A stretch of DNA of 64,000 bases from Notospermus geniculatus (GCA_002633025.1 NMRB01000202.1:454198-518197), one strand, 5' to 3'; positions 1-13,600 are shown, numbered from the stretch's first letter. A program made the numbers and translations. The notes: generated by a model not told the origin, from the sequence alone.

Positions 1-2130
1 AGTCTGGTGTAGCAGTTCATCGATTTTGAGACCTGGATACAGGGCTTGCATGGCTTGGCTATTCATCATCAAAGCCTACATACAGAAGAGCTTTGGATGT
101 GCTCAGGCATTGGTCTCAATCCCACGCTGAGCCCAGCCAGCTTTGATCATGAAACCTGTAAAGGACCACCATTTGGCTGAACCCCACATTCCTGACTTGT
201 AAAATGACATGACTTCTACACTCTCAGGACACAGTCATTGCAGACTGAGTGCCAAGGGCCAAAACTGAGCCCTTTTGCTGTATGTGGACGCCCATCTTTC
301 TGATTCCATTTTGCCCTTTAGCCTTCTGCTGGAAGCATGTAGAAACATCATCTAACAGTTCATTATAAATATTTATCAACGAAAGTTGGATATATATTAT
401 CAATTGTTTGGCACTTTTCGTCAAAACAGTTATTTCATGGTATGTCATGCATAAATGACATATTGTTTCTCTAATTCCTATATGGATAAATCTTGCAATC
501 TGCTGACATATTTGCCTTGATTGTCAACTTTTTTCACAGAATATCAGGAAATTCCTCTTAACAACCGTTTGAGATAATTGCTATGTATGACTATTATGTC
601 TGAATCTGTAAGTACTACTGTAGTAATCCAATATGTCATGCGCTGGAAAGGATATTCTGTGAACGGATGGGTGTCAGAGTCGTTGGTGTAGTGCGGGAAA
701 CAGCAAAACATGTCAGCCAAAAATTCACCATGTTGTGATGTTTGGAATGAGATTGCTAGTTCCTATTGGTGCAACTTCTGAATGTCAGCCAGAATTCCTG
801 TGATGTATGGAACTGAGTAAGTATCGATCATGATCGTGGGCCACTTTCTCACAGGATTAAGTAAGTGATAAGCATCCTGGTTTGAAGTTGGAAAAACCAT
901 ATCCAGGAACATTCCCATGGAATTTCCATGTCTACTGGTTATTTGTATTAATACCGCCCGCATTCTATGGAAAAATCTCACACATGTGTGTTGAGAAAAT
1001 TCAAGTTGCCCCCACATAAAGCTGTACTTCCACCTATTCTATGCTAAAACCCTGTGCTGAAAGAACCTATTCCAGGAAAAATGTCTATGTCTTACTGGTT
1101 TCTGAATTGCCGCCAACCTTCTATGGAAAAATCTCACATGTATGTTGAGAAAAATTCAAGTTCCCGAAGTAATGGTTTTTAAAAGCGTATCACAATAATC
1201 AGCTATCGAAGCAGATTTTACTAAGCAGTGTGATTATAAAAAGATGTGCAGCAAGTACTGTGTTCCATGTTCTTTCATCAAACCCTTTGGCGGTAGAAGT
1301 GGGCGAAGCTTCTCTCTCTCGTGAAGAATCATCAAAGACTTTGATATGATGTTGGATATGTTCGACCTTTCATTAGATGATTGGCTTCTCGGGTGTCTAC
1401 CATAGTCTGTGGGCGATCTTTTGTGAAAGACTTGGAAAGTCTGGGGGCTGGGCTGCTGAGATATCATCAGGTGGTTATCGAAAAGAATATGCTGTTTGGA
1501 TTTGAAAGGTTATCATCAGGGGCACGGATATCTGGCATGATTTGGTGTATCACTATCAATCATGTCAATTGGGATAATCGGGATTTCGATTCATGAAGTT
1601 CAAGGATTAGGAGTAAGGGTTGCTTTGGTCAGTTACACCCATTGCTGTGCCAAAGATCCTGTTCATGCAGGAGTTGTGGCTGGGAAATAGAATATCATTC
1701 AGCAATAAATGCCATTAGAAAATCTTTGGCTTTTGTTGCATGGAGACATCTTTGCTGCTATTGCTGCACCAATGGACTACAGAAATGGAACTTCAAAGGA
1801 CTACAGTTACTTTAAAAAGCCATGGAGTAGAGTTCCTATAAATCGTACCAACATGTACCTGCAAATCCTGGGAATTCCGTGGAGGAAGATGGGCAAGAAG
1901 TGTTCTGCCGTAAAGCCAATATGGATGGATAAATTAGTTACATAATTCACATGAAAAAAAAGACTAATGTCCTTTCAAACAGTTGATTGTATCAATGTTC
2001 TGAGGTTTCTTTTTATTTGGTGCCTGGGAAGGCAACCATAGTCTGAAACCAAGCTGCCTTTGGGCATGGAGGTCTACCATTATGAAATATATTCTATTTC
2101 TGTTTTAGGTAACATACTCCTGCTTTTGCT
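1..2130. other. upstream non-coding DNA, no gene recognised
   Basis: Only short ORFs (under 90 codons) with no recognisable protein signature occur here. A decayed direct repeat lies at 901-1170. Whether this is intergenic or an intron between 5' non-coding exons cannot be told from sequence alone. Confidence 0.5.
901..1170. repeat. direct repeat, two diverged copies of about 100 bp
   Basis: Copies at about 901-1012 and 1070-1170 share CCAGGAA, TACTGGTT, CTATGGAAAAATCTCACA and TTGAGAAAA.TTCAAGTT in the same order, about 170 bp apart. Divergence is moderate with several indels. No coding potential. Confidence 0.75.
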
Positions 2131-2702
2131 GGAGCAAGGAGGTTTGCGTTTCTGGTTGATGAGATTACAAGTACTACAGGCTCGTTGGCGTCCTTCCCAT
2201 GAAAGGATCAAGGAGGTTTTGGTTGCTATAAGTACAAGCTTGTTGGCATCCTAACCACGTAAGGAGCAAGGAGGTTTTGATGGCTTCAAGTAAAAGCTCA
2301 TTGGCATCCTTCCCTTGTAAAGAGCAAGAAGGTTTTGGTTGCTACAACCAAGCACAAGCTCATTGGCATCCTTCCCATGTAAGGAGCAAGGAGGTTTTGG
2401 TTCCTACAAAGCTCATTGGCGTCCTTCCCCTGTAAGGAGCAAGGAGGTTTTGGTGGCTCCAAGTACAAGCTCGTTGGCATCCTTCCCCTGTAAGGAGCAA
2501 GGAGGTTTTGGTGGCTCCAAGTACAAGCTCGTTGGCATCCTTCCCCTGTAAGGAGCAAGGAGGTTTTGGTGGCTCCAAGTACAAGCTCATTGGCATCCTT
2601 CCCATAAGGAGCAAGGAGGTTTTGGTGGTTGCTAGTACAGGCTCATTGGCATCTTTCCCATGTTAGGAGCAAGGAAGTTCTGGCAGCTCCAAGTACAAAG
2701 TC
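2131..2702. repeat. minisatellite, unit about 58 bp, about 10 copies
   Basis: The core GGAGCAAGGAGGTTTTGG recurs at intervals of about 53-60 bp (near 2262, 2383, 2436, 2494, 2552, 2608 and 2666), together with CTCATTGGCATCCTTCCC and CCAAGTACAAG. Central units (about 2430-2580) are nearly identical; edge units are degraded and vary in length. The unit is not a multiple of three, so the open frames on both strands across the array are by-products of repetition rather than a repeat protein. Confidence 0.93.
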
Positions 2703-5700
2703 TGGCAAGGAGTGACTCTCAGTATTGACTCTCACCTCAGAAAAGATCCTCTGTTGATTGAATTTTTGCAAGTGAATCAATGGCAGGACTTGTTCAGAAA
2801 GAAGCAGACGGCTTCCTCTGATTGCATCTCTTCTCGTCCTTTGATTGTCGGTCACTTTAGCCTAATAGAAGCAATCCCTGGATCCCGCGAGCTCTATCAT
2901 AACTCTTGATTGCATAGGGTTCGTTGATCAAATTGCACTGGTTGGCCTGGCCTGGCACCTATGCCGCGGGCTGGGATCATCAGTGGCCAGGCTGTATCAT
3001 CATTAGCCATTGATTTAATTTTCTTGGTAGGGCCAGGAGAACCAGGACATTTTTGCCACTTCGTGGATGGGGTCAGATTATGTTGACTTCTCAAGGGATA
3101 TGTTGGCCAAAGAAGTGCCTTCTTTGGTTGCTCCTACAGCTATCCAAGTTTCTATTCTTCTAACACCAGCAGTTTTGCTCTTTTTGGGTCTATTAAGGAG
3201 CATTCTTTGGATCAGTCATTACCTTGCGTTGGTCATGGTGCCAATGAGTTGCTGGCACCTCTGAGGTGAGGGACTATTACCTTGGTTACCAGAGGATGTT
3301 GAACTTTTAGCAACGTGATGGCACTAAGGAATACTGCTTAGTAGGAATCCTGCCCTGTGCTCTTGCCTGTGGGCTGGGTGCATGGTAAGATGCTAGCTCA
3401 CCTGCTGCAGATTGAGAATCTTCTTTTTCATCACAAAAGTCCATTAGAGAGATACAAACCTTTCAACACCTTGTGATTGGATCTACTAATTGGAATATCA
3501 CTAACATTGGATACTTTGGATACTTGAAACTGGTGGTTTCAGTTCAAGAGGTTTTGATTTGTCATGGATTGTGAATTTCTGCTTGGTTTCTTTTGGGAGT
3601 ATTTTAAGCCATCTGTTGCCTAGCAATTTCACTCTGTGTGTGGTTTGCCATTTCCCTGCCAGGAATCCTAGCTCTTTATCAAAACTAAATCTTTTTGTCC
3701 CACTTAAGGGAATATTCATACTTTCAGTTGGGAATGGAACCCTTGGGCATTTACAATTGATCATCCGTCACTGTACGCCTTGATGTCATCCCGTACTCTG
3801 CCGGTATCGTGAGAGAGAAAGTGTTAAAACTCATTTAATGATGAATGAATACAAATGCCTCGAGTACAAGAAATAATTTCCTTCGTTGAATACATTGTAT
3901 CTTCACCAGCGTAATTGACTATTTTCACATAATCGACTGTTTTCATATTTATCAGTGGATCACCTTGAACTTGTGACAAGAACATCAGAAATCAGAGGGA
4001 GAGAAAATTCAATGTGATTTATCGAACCCCTTGTGGCAATTTTCGTCTGTAATGTTATCGATTTTGAAAATACTTCTGACAGCAAACTACCTGAGGTAGT
4101 GTGGTGAAGACGAAGTTGTGTGGCCGGTAGTGTGCGGTAAACTGCTCAGCTGATGAGATGTATACTTATTCTCTTGTCTATGTTTACCTCAATTTGAACT
4201 CATCCGGGATGGGTCTGCATTTACTGTTCACCTTTGCCTACAAGAGGTTAAACCTTCTTTCAACTGTTGTTCTGTCTTGTTGCATCTCTTGAACAGGATG
4301 TGCTAACATTGTTCTGGATGTGGTTGCAATTCACTGGTCTTCTGTGAACCACTTTCCACAGATCAGTTGCCAATTTCATTTTGGAGCTGGAGGATGACTG
4401 CTGTCGCTTACATTTACTCTTTTCTTTATGTGACCCAGGCCTATGGTACATAGACAATAGTGTCACTTTGTTATAGGTCCGTGTTTGAAAGTTCAATGCA
4501 GGCATCTTGTGTACCAGGAAGCATTTCTTCAAAGTTGGTGACTCTTAAAACGGCTCATACAGTCAGCCTCCGAGAGCAATCAATTTCAACTTGCGGTTAA
4601 AAACTTCACATGTTTGATCAATTGTTTAGCAATAATTCACTGCCAGATTGGAATTTAGTGTGAGTATATCATTCAGCGCAGATCTACCTAATGCCTTTAA
4701 CACAGCTGTTGGGCGGATATACTGTACAGCTCTTCCAGCGGTTGATCTGATCTGATCATACGCATAACATACAGATGATTGAACTCGGGAAGAATGTAGA
4801 TATTGGACCACTGAGAGTCATTCCTCATTGTGTTTACCCTGAGTCTGATGGGAGTATACAGACGGTCTCTAGAGAGGACTTTATCGCCTTCGGTCATCCG
4901 TTGTACTGCTGAATATCAGATACCGTACCATACATTGACATGGTCATTGTCAAAGTGTGAAATCATGCAGATGCAATATCAGCTGGATTATATCTTATAG
5001 TATCATATGATCTCTCATCAAACAGTCAAATCAAGCCGAAGCGGGACACTTCAGGCCAGTACACTCGTTTTTGCCCCAGGCCGACACATGATTGATTGGG
5101 ATACTTACATGTCAGGAGATGACAATGGATATTATATTGGATTAAGCTGAACACTTGATGAGTGTATTGGTCTCCATAGTGCCATCATTAACACCTCCTT
5201 TGACCGAGTGCCTCTGGTCATACAGGAGCCGACAGACTTATAGATTCTCTCACCATAAACACACAACAACTGGAAATTACGGCCACAGTACATAACACAA
5301 GTATACGGACTGTCATCGCTCTGTGAACATACGGGCCTATAAACCTTTACAAAGTATCCATATACATGTAGGAGGTATTCATGAGGTTATTGCTTTGGGA
5401 ATAGCACTACAATTTCTATGCCTAGAGTTCAAGACCAGGCCTCAATTAAATTCAAAGGAAAGAGTGACATTTACTGTGTGAAACATTAGTCGATACGAGT
5501 AGTCCGACACTGCTGGTGGTGTATGTATAGCAGACTGTTTTGCTGGGCTGGATATGGATTTTCTTGGGATATTTTAAAAACTGTTGATTCTGTCTGAAAA
5601 CCCATCCACTTCACTTTCTGCAGTGCTATTCACTTGTCCGACATAAAGTTCTTTGCATTTTGGGAATTATATTTTTGACAGTACTGTGTTGGGAATTGCA

Positions 5701-5742
5701 GTAATGATTAGTCTAGTCATGGAAGCAGTGGATTGGACATGA
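2703..5742. other. non-coding stretch upstream of the first coding exon
   Basis: Only short ORFs without recognisable domains. I see no tRNA, promoter motif or ordered repeat here. It may contain 5' non-coding exons of the ARHGAP39-like gene, but none can be identified from sequence alone. Confidence 0.45.
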
Positions 5743-5782
5743 ATCCCGTGCATTCGTGGTTTATTTTCTGATTATCATTTAG

Positions 5783-5874
5783 GCCTACTCAGGAAGCACT
5801 TGATACACTTCTTGAAACAGAGGGATTTTATACACTGTGACTTTATCTTATCCAGTCAAACTGACCATTTCACA
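5783..5874 (+). other. possible 5'UTR portion of the first coding exon
   Basis: A possible splice acceptor, TTATCATTTAG, ends at 5782 after a short T-rich run. If used, 5783-5874 is untranslated leader ahead of the ATG at 5875, and further 5' non-coding exons lie upstream. If unused, the transcript may start within this region. No TATA box or other convincing core promoter is visible. The acceptor overlaps an AGGCCTA motif that recurs across the window, which lowers confidence. Confidence 0.3.
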
Positions 5875-6185
5875 ATGTGGTCTTATGGATATGAGACGAC
5901 ATGGGACATCCGCGAAGAAGAGACTACCTTGCCATACCCCAATCCACGAGGTGTAGGCCTACCTTATGACCCAGCGCTGGGGTCCAATTTGTCTTTCCCC
6001 TTGGTTCCTGCACCAGAGTCTCCAGTCAGTGATGGTCCTTCCAGCAGTCCAGCACCGCAGTTCTTTGGAATAGGCATTGGTCCGAGCCCTGCCATTCACA
6101 GGAGTTACTCTTACACTTATGACTGGAATGTCAAACGCCAGGTCTGGCAACAGCAGTACTTCTGGCGGGATAACTTCTATGAACA
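5875..6185 (+). CDS. ARHGAP39: ARHGAP39/Vilse-like gene, first coding exon (N-terminal 103 residues)
   Basis: The ATG at 5875 opens 103 codons plus two bases (CA), followed by a strong donor (CA|GTAAGTAT at 6186). The two leftover bases join the single leading G of the exon at 14216 to make a Gln codon, so the reading frame runs straight into the first WW domain. The peptide starts MWSYGYETTW and is low-complexity: a Pro/Ser-rich middle (about residues 40-72), then an aromatic stretch with SYSYTYDW and WQQQYFW just before the WW domain. I see no known domain in it and no signal peptide. The frame stays open upstream to a TGA at 5740, so either translation starts at 5875 (the first ATG in the open frame) or the exon is entered from an acceptor near 5782. 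Vertebrate ARHGAP39 has a shorter, dissimilar leader before WW1, so this N-terminus appears lineage-specific. Assignment to this gene rests on phase match, donor quality and the lack of any better candidate. Confidence 0.72.
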
Positions 6186-7028
6186 GTAAGTATTTGTTGG
6201 AAACTTCAGTACCACATTGCAGGGATGGTGGGTGTGTTTCAGAGTCCAAGGAGCACCCCGGTGACAATGCACCCCCGAGTAATGCCCCTTCTCCAAAGTG
6301 TTAGACCTGGAATGCATGCATCAAGCCGTCGTGGTAACGAGGTCTACAAGATGCCTTTTGTGTTGGTAATTGATCAGGACCTGGATGTCAGTTTTCATTT
6401 CAAGAGTTAACACCATGCAGCGACACCTATTGAAGGAGTGGGTGTGATCCTCATTTCTGAGCAGTTTGTTGACAACCACTGCAACAGAAGGAAAGGCTGT
6501 CCCAGGCATGCCAGGTTTACCCTGAAGCTATTGTCTTGGCCTTATAGGCCTGCACACATTGCCAGAAGTAGTGTATCGATGCAGCAGGCCTCATGCATAC
6601 AAGTAGGCCTCTGTGCATAAATTTACCCGGCACATGAACCTGAAAATAGCTAGCCCCAGATATCCAAGTGTTGAAGTTTTGAGAGTTATGGAGTACTTTT
6701 GGTATCAGATTTCAGTCACAACTGAATGTTACACCAGTGAATTTCATACATACCGATAATAGGAAATTGTTGATTCTCAGAAAAATGCTCTGACCCACTG
6801 AACTGTGAAGTGAAGTTTGAGAGAGTCTTTAAGAGTCTCTCCCACATTCAATGTCAGTCCTTGGTCTTTGCTTTTGGTTTGACATTTGTACTGCACAGCC
6901 CATGTAGGGCTGGGTATTGCTGTCACACATAAATTCTGTCTGAATGTCTGTCCATCTGACCATATGTCGTCTGTCCGGTCCATCCTCAATTTGCATCCAC
7001 ACATTTACTCAAAAAGTGACATATCCCA

Positions 7029-7320
7029 TAATTACCATTTTGATGGTGGGTAGGGCCGAATGGGAATTGGTAACTACACGAGCCTATCAATTTTGGTTGC
7101 ACTCTGATATCCAATATGGCCACCACAGCCACCATCTTGAATTAGCTTTCTGCTCAATAACTCAAAAACGGCACAGCCAATTATCACCATTTTTGGTGTG
7201 GATATTGGTGTTAAGTAACTGCACAGGTGTATTAATTTTGCGATCCTGTGAGTCGATATCTAATATGGCCGCCACCAACTTTAATTTGTCAGTGCAAGTC
7301 ATCACCAATTAATGGGGCAA
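7029..7320. repeat. two diverged tandem copies of an interspersed repeat, unit about 150 bp
   Basis: Copies starting near 7029 and 7179 share, in order, AATTA(T)CACCATTTT, GGTAACTA or AAGTAACTGCAC, ATCAATTTTGGTTGC or ATTAATTTTGCGATC, and GATATCCAATATGGCCACCAC or GATATCTAATATGGCCGCC. The arrangement looks like part of an old dispersed repeat. No coding role. Confidence 0.6.
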
Positions 7321-8759
7321 AAACATGACACATTAATGTGAATGCTTACTGTTGGACTTGGTAGTTCTTGTATTTATCTTGAAATATCGGCAACAGCTAA
7401 TTCATGAATTAGCAAAACATGCGCTAGGGATAAATCTTTACCAATGCTCCTTTTAGATTTGCTTACTCTAAAATGACATGCTGACACATGTTTACATCTT
7501 TTTGTCCAAGTTTCCTGATCTGCTTCTGCCTGATTTATCGTTTATTTTTGTGTGTCTAATCACGAGATGGTGAGAATTACTAAAAACAATCTATAAATAC
7601 ATGTACTGTACTCTGCGTGGGGTTGAGTCTCGAGATGAACTGGATTGAACTTTTTGTCAAATCTCTGCACTGGTATTATGACATGAGTGTCAATCTGCTG
7701 TGTTGGCATTCCACATTGAAATATTGGTTTTCTTCAATTTTAGATTCCTAAAAAAGGAAACGCCTAAATGTTGTTGTTGAAAAGGGGTGTACCATAAACA
7801 TTCCATTTTAGAAAATGGTAGTAAGTGCAAATAAGGTCATGTTAGAAAATAAGTACAAGTAATCACTCTTGTTGTAGGGAGTTGCTCTTTTCTTTTTTTT
7901 GCTCCCCCCAAAAGTCTACATAAAAATGTTGATTCTTCTGCCCCCATGAACAAGCTCTTGGAGTGCATGTAAGTGGTCCATAAGGTGACGTTCACTTGAA
8001 TTGCAATAGGAAACCTTTATATTTGAAAGAAAGATTTGTTTATTAAAAAAGTTAACTGCAGAATTACATGTACCATCAGTGAGTTGTCATTCTACAGAGA
8101 AGGTCCAGATATAAACTGGAATTAATATATTGTGCATCATTGCGCAAGTCAATGAGACTTCTACTGTGTAAAAAAAGGTTGAAAGAATTTCGTCAATTGA
8201 TTTTTGGATCAACATTTTCATATTACACAAAAAGTCTACAGCAGGTGTTAACCCCCTCCCCCCTAGTCTACGGTTTGTAGACTTGTGAAAATGTTGAAAA
8301 TGTTGAACCACCCCTAAGTTGGCTTGGTTGGAAAATATTGAAATATGTCATGGTAATGGGAGCAATTAGTTTAATTGGAATGTCATGAAAGGACACATCA
8401 TAACATTCGTGACCCTATCTGAATTTATGATAAACTGAAGCAGACTTATTAAAGATTATTGACCTTCTTTTGTTCCAGGAAGAGGTTGTTATTCAAGGAC
8501 AATACAATTCAGATTGAGATGAACTTGAACTTTTTATGAAAACCTTACAAAAAATGTTCTGAACCCATTACAGTCGTTCATTCGACCAACACTTCCAGCC
8601 AATTTGCCTTTAGGACTAGTGTAGTCAAGTTTGTTTCCTCTATGGCTTTTGTGCAGGAGAAATATTACTGTCTTGCTGTCCAACACTGGCGAGTTCTGCC
8701 ATGCATTTGATAAAAGAAACCCCTATCTGTCATTTCGTGGCTTCATGAGCACACCTGTT

Positions 8760-8930
8760 GATATCGCAAGCGATCTACTCGCCACTGATCTTCTAGCCAC
8801 CGCAAACTTGGCAATATCGGCTTCAGTATTGTTGACATTGGGCGAACGTCTGACGAAAGGATTCCACGCATCGCTGTCCAGCGCACACCAGCCAGGTTTG
8901 CTCCCTTGCGATCAGATCACTTGCGATATC
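8760..8930. mobile_element. MITE-like element with about 17-bp terminal inverted repeats
   Basis: The left end GATATCGCAAGCGATC at 8760 is matched by GATCACTTGCGATATC ending at 8930, its reverse complement with one change. The 171-bp interior has no transposase and is richer in CpG than its surroundings. No clear target-site duplication could be assigned. Confidence 0.6.
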
Positions 8931-10524
8931 CCTTTAAGGAATCCAATGGTATGCCATCTATTGATTTCTCTGTCCTAATGTGGTTTTGCGCAATCAGTGT
9001 GTACAGCAGGTCCATCATGTGATTACCAACTAATATGTGGTGAATGGTCGATTAGCGAAATGTTTGCAAAATTGTTTTCCTGACAGCTGCAGTCATAATT
9101 GCTTGCATCATTTTCACATGATTGTATGTACATTGTTTGCCTCCGTATCTGGTTGTGGTGGAAACTAACATGGATGTCTTACTCATTTGAAGTTACCATT
9201 TCTACTATTACAGAATGCAACAGGTCAAATCATTGTCCAACGCACACCTGGTGTCAACAGCCGATTTTGTTTGGTGGCGATGTCTCTTGCAATATGGCCC
9301 TCGCCTCGGCTGGTGTGCTGCCCGTTTAATCTTCTGGAGAAAAGTGACGATCTCCCCATAAGAACCCCATACAGATAATCCACACCTCCAGGTTCCATGT
9401 CTCCCATCTCTAAAGGTCATGGCGCTGCAGGAACTGATGATAAAATGTCAAACATGAAGAAACCTTTCCTCTCTGATATGATTCTTTTGGCAGATGTCGA
9501 GGCGATTTAGATGGTATTGATCTCAGGTCTTCTCAAATTGACCTAGAGCCATTTTCTGCAATTGACACTGGATATGTGGGCTAATTTCATCAGGTTTCCT
9601 GATCTTGTTGCTCTTCAGAATAGGTTCTGGTGCTCCATGGTACAAAATTGGTTGTGATAGCTCATTTCCTGTCAATGATGGTCTACATTTGTACTTCTGT
9701 GGCTTCTGTTGCTTGGTTCATGCTGCCCATCAAATTGTTCCACAACTACAGTAGATTCATTGCAAAACCCTTGAAAAATCATCACATTCTCTTGTGGAAG
9801 GGGATGTGCTGGTCAGTTTAGGGCCTGTGTCCGACTTTCGGAAGGAGCCATCTTGGAACATTGCCTTGGAACTTATCCTCATCTCGCTCAGTTTTTTGTG
9901 GGAACCTGCTGGGAGGTTTGCTCTTCCTACCAAATGAAGAAAATATATATGCATGTCATTTCCACAGCAATCAGATAGATGACAGCAATCGGTACTCACC
10001 TGCAGTACTCATGTTTGGTTTTTCCTGCCTGACCACTCTTTCCATGCTCCACTCCCCACAAAGCCGTTGGCAAAATGTTGTTGGTTCTGGTGGTTTAGCT
10101 ACACATCTTCTTCAACTTGCCCCTGGCGTTGCTTGTAGCATCACTTGTGTCTGCTAGAGGGATCAATCCTCACATCATTAAGCCAGATTTTTGTTTCACT
10201 TGGTCGACTCTTGCCAGAGCAGTGGATCATTATTTCGTGATTGATTATTCTCTTTGTAGAAAAGTTGATTGCTTCGCAAGCTGACGTGGTTTTTGTGGAG
10301 AAAAGGGTGGATAGAAGGATTAACTTGCAATGACTAGCTAATACTGACATAAAGATGTTTTTTTTCACGAACTTGTTGCAGGGTGTAAAGGTTGACATTC
10401 TGTGTTCTTCTAAAGAAAAGCAAAAGCTTGGGAACTTTGCCTTTCTGGAACCCTGTCATTGATGTCATTTTGCATCACTACTTGTGCAGTATTTTCATTC
10501 ATCACACCACAGACCTGTTGAGAA

Positions 10525-10625
10525 AGTAGTGACACGGCCGGGAATTGAACCCATGATCTCTCGGTCTTGAGTCTGATGCTCAAAAACTTCACCACCACAC
10601 TCTCAAGTTCTCTAGTTCCTTGACC
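10525..10625 (-). repeat. tRNA-derived SINE fragment (head)
   Basis: On the minus strand this reads GTGTGGTGGTGAAG..., then GAGCATCAGACTC, then GATCATGGGTTCAATTCCCG, which resembles RNA polymerase III box A and box B of a tRNA-like promoter with the expected spacing. It does not fold as a complete tRNA, so it is more likely a SINE head or tRNA pseudogene than a functional tRNA. Confidence 0.55.
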
Positions 10626-13600
10626 TGATATGTGGTTCAATTGATTTAGAATTTATTCATGTGGGGAGAGAGAATTTCAGAGTGAACTGAACCATAACTG
10701 ACTGGAAGAGGAATGATCCCATCTCCTGATGATAAAGAAAGTGGATGAAGTAGCTTGATAAGTAAACAAGAAATAGAACATGGTGATGTCTGTAGACGTT
10801 GGTGTAAGTGATGTTGCTGTACTTCAAGATGCCCCCTGGTTTTATGTTGAAGATAACAGCTTGTACAGTATTCTTCTACCACTTCTTCATTCCCAAAAAA
10901 ACTTAGCAAATGTTACCCGCAACTTAGCAGATGGTGGATTTTCTGAACAATGCAGTTTGTTACCAGTACGTATAGTTCTGATGGTCTCATGCCTTTTTTC
11001 CTGATTAGGTGGTTTGTGAACTTATCTGAACACAAAACTTTGGTCGGCACAAGACTGGGGCCATTTGCTGACAGTTACTCATGTGGTAAATGGGTTCTAA
11101 TGACTAAATTTCCCACTGCCAGCTTCAATTTGGCGATAAACTCGGGCTGTTTGTCTGCTTTACCACAACTCTCTACAAGAGAACTTTATTGCTTGCAATT
11201 CACACGAACATAAGCGGTGAATTTTTATTGCTGGTGATCAAACAATAAAATGACACCATGCAGACCAAACTTGCCTCCTTTAAATCATGTGAATTAATTT
11301 AGCAACTTAATTACTGTAGAACAGAAAATAAAATAATGTTCTAAGACTGAACATGATGAAAACTTAATCCTGGCGAAGAGAACTCTGTACTTTAAATCTA
11401 AATATCTAATAACTGCTCCCAACCTTGGCACGGCTCATTCTGCTCTCGAATATCGGCAAGTGAAGTATACATTGATTGTATCCCTGTACATGCTTCAGTA
11501 GTTACAGATATCCATCAAATACAGCTACGATCTCTACCAAACATACTTCATGACGAATTGTGTACTATTTGCTCCCCTCGATGGTTTGATGGAAGTCCTT
11601 GTCTTGGCAATTATGTTATTGCAGCCACTTGTTGAGCCAACCAATTGCTCGCCTATACAGTGGCAACAGTTATGAAGGTAGCCATTCTGGGTTGATTTAC
11701 CAGATGGTGTGTTCGCACATGAGGAAAATCTATACATTCCCTTCTTGCATGGACATGGCTGAGGAAATGATTTAGCTATTCGTATTGCTGTCGGAAGTTT
11801 ATATTTGCTAATGAGCATCTTGTAAGGAAGCGAAAGAAGTACACCAAAAGGAATAAGTATGCAACTTCCTGTTATATTTTCAAAGCCAATGTGACGTTTT
11901 AATAAGAGGTTTCAATAAAGTTGTCATTGTTTGTGAAGGTCATGAAGTTTTCTTGAGATTTGTAGACGAGCGATGATTTCTATTGCAATCTTGTTGCTCA
12001 ATATCTTATTCATTGCTTGTCTCTGGTTTTAATGGCACATTATCTCCTGAACATTTCCTCACAGACAGCTCAGAAAAGTACAGCGCCAAGCTTGATATGT
12101 TGCCAAAGTGCTGTCTGCTTCTAATGTTTGTGGTAATGTTGGTATGTTGTATTGGGCCATTACCTTGTTTTCATGGTAAGTTGTGTTCAGAGATATTCTC
12201 AGAGATGTTTCTGCTCATTTCATTCGTTGATGACTTCCTTTACAAATTCTTTTGTTTTGTTCTTTGCCCAGGTGGTTCACCTGAATATACATGATAGCTG
12301 TCGGAAGAAAAACCGAAAGCTTGTTTGTCTTTTACCGCCCAATGCTGCAACTTCCTATGAAAGTCAAAGAGCTGTCTTTATTTCTTATTTGAGTAGTGTG
12401 CTCCTAGTTTCACCCTAAGTTCGACAATCGTTTATGTACTTGCTCAGAGTAAATAACAGATTTGCATTACTTATTGCCTCAGTCAGCTGAACTGAAACGA
12501 ACATATACATTCCCATTGATTGCCTTGATCATGTCTCATGTTGATTGACACGTCACATTGAATAAGTCTAGAAGATATTGGTAGCGATCAAACAGAATAG
12601 CCAGATACACTTACCACTAAAAATCTAATTGAAGATGAATATTGTACTGCGATGAAAGAGCTGTTTTGTCTTCCGGGAATATGATATCTGAAATATGATC
12701 CCTTGTAGAAAAAGGCAGGTATTATCTTCTTACAATTGTATTGCTGATGGTAAATGGCTTATTGTGATGTATTGCTGTTTTACCTGGAGCAATTAAGTGT
12801 GTGGAAGCTGATGTTAAAGGGCAAACGGTTGTAATCACTTTGTGCCTGAACCACGTATTACCTGGTAATGATGGTATATCTGCCAATGGATACTGTATAT
12901 TGTTGGAAACACCATGCAGTCTGGTTCTCAGTAGGAATTAAAGGGACTGAACCTCATCCTTGACATCCTGTTGTGTTGTTGCCAAGACCCCACACCTGTT
13001 GCCTTAGACTCCACTCGGCAGTCTTTTCAACAGTTGGCCTCAAATTCATGTTTGACCAAAAGGTGGCACTGAATAATTATTGACCAATCAGTGAGGGCCA
13101 TGGGTATATCCAGGGAGAAACTGGGGAGGTCTTTTGATTGGCTACAGGGGCCGTGAATTACGAAAAGTTAGTTCAGTGAAGACAGGATGAAAGCAGCACT
13201 TTGATTGGTCGCTCTCGAAGAAAAGTTTACTGGACTGCTAGCAGCTCCTGACAGTCACAGATACAAGTGAGTGAACCACACCAGCTACAGAGGGGACTAC
13301 CTGTTGCCATGCCTATTTCAATAGTGCTGTTGTTGTTCGTGAAATAGCTGTCAAGTTGTCAAGATTTGTGTCCAAATGAAGCATACTCCTGATAACTACA
13401 GGCCATGTTACAGCGTCTCATCCTTTTCAATGTGTACCAATATCGATACTCATGATTTGGACAGAACATTTACTTTTTCCGGTTGGTTGGCCAGCTGTTC
13501 ATGACGAACCTCATTCTGTGTACAATCCTTTTAAGTCAACCGCTCTGATGATATGTATCAATATTGATACTAATGATTTGGACACAAAATTCAACAGAGG

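Noticed and set aside
2298-2614. Overlapping repeat-protein ORFs on both strands over the minisatellite
   Set aside because: Open frames arise from the repetitive unit, the period is not a multiple of three, and both strands are open at once.
2131-2702. CRISPR-like array
   Set aside because: Repeats abut without unique spacers and the host is eukaryotic; it is a minisatellite.
6186-6410. Read-through of exon 1 into following ORFs as a longer exon
   Set aside because: The frame stops at once (TAA at 6187-6189) and the donor at 6186 gives exact phase continuity with WW1.
10525-10625. Functional tRNA gene
   Set aside because: Only A- and B-box-like sequences are present; acceptor and anticodon stems do not pair convincingly.
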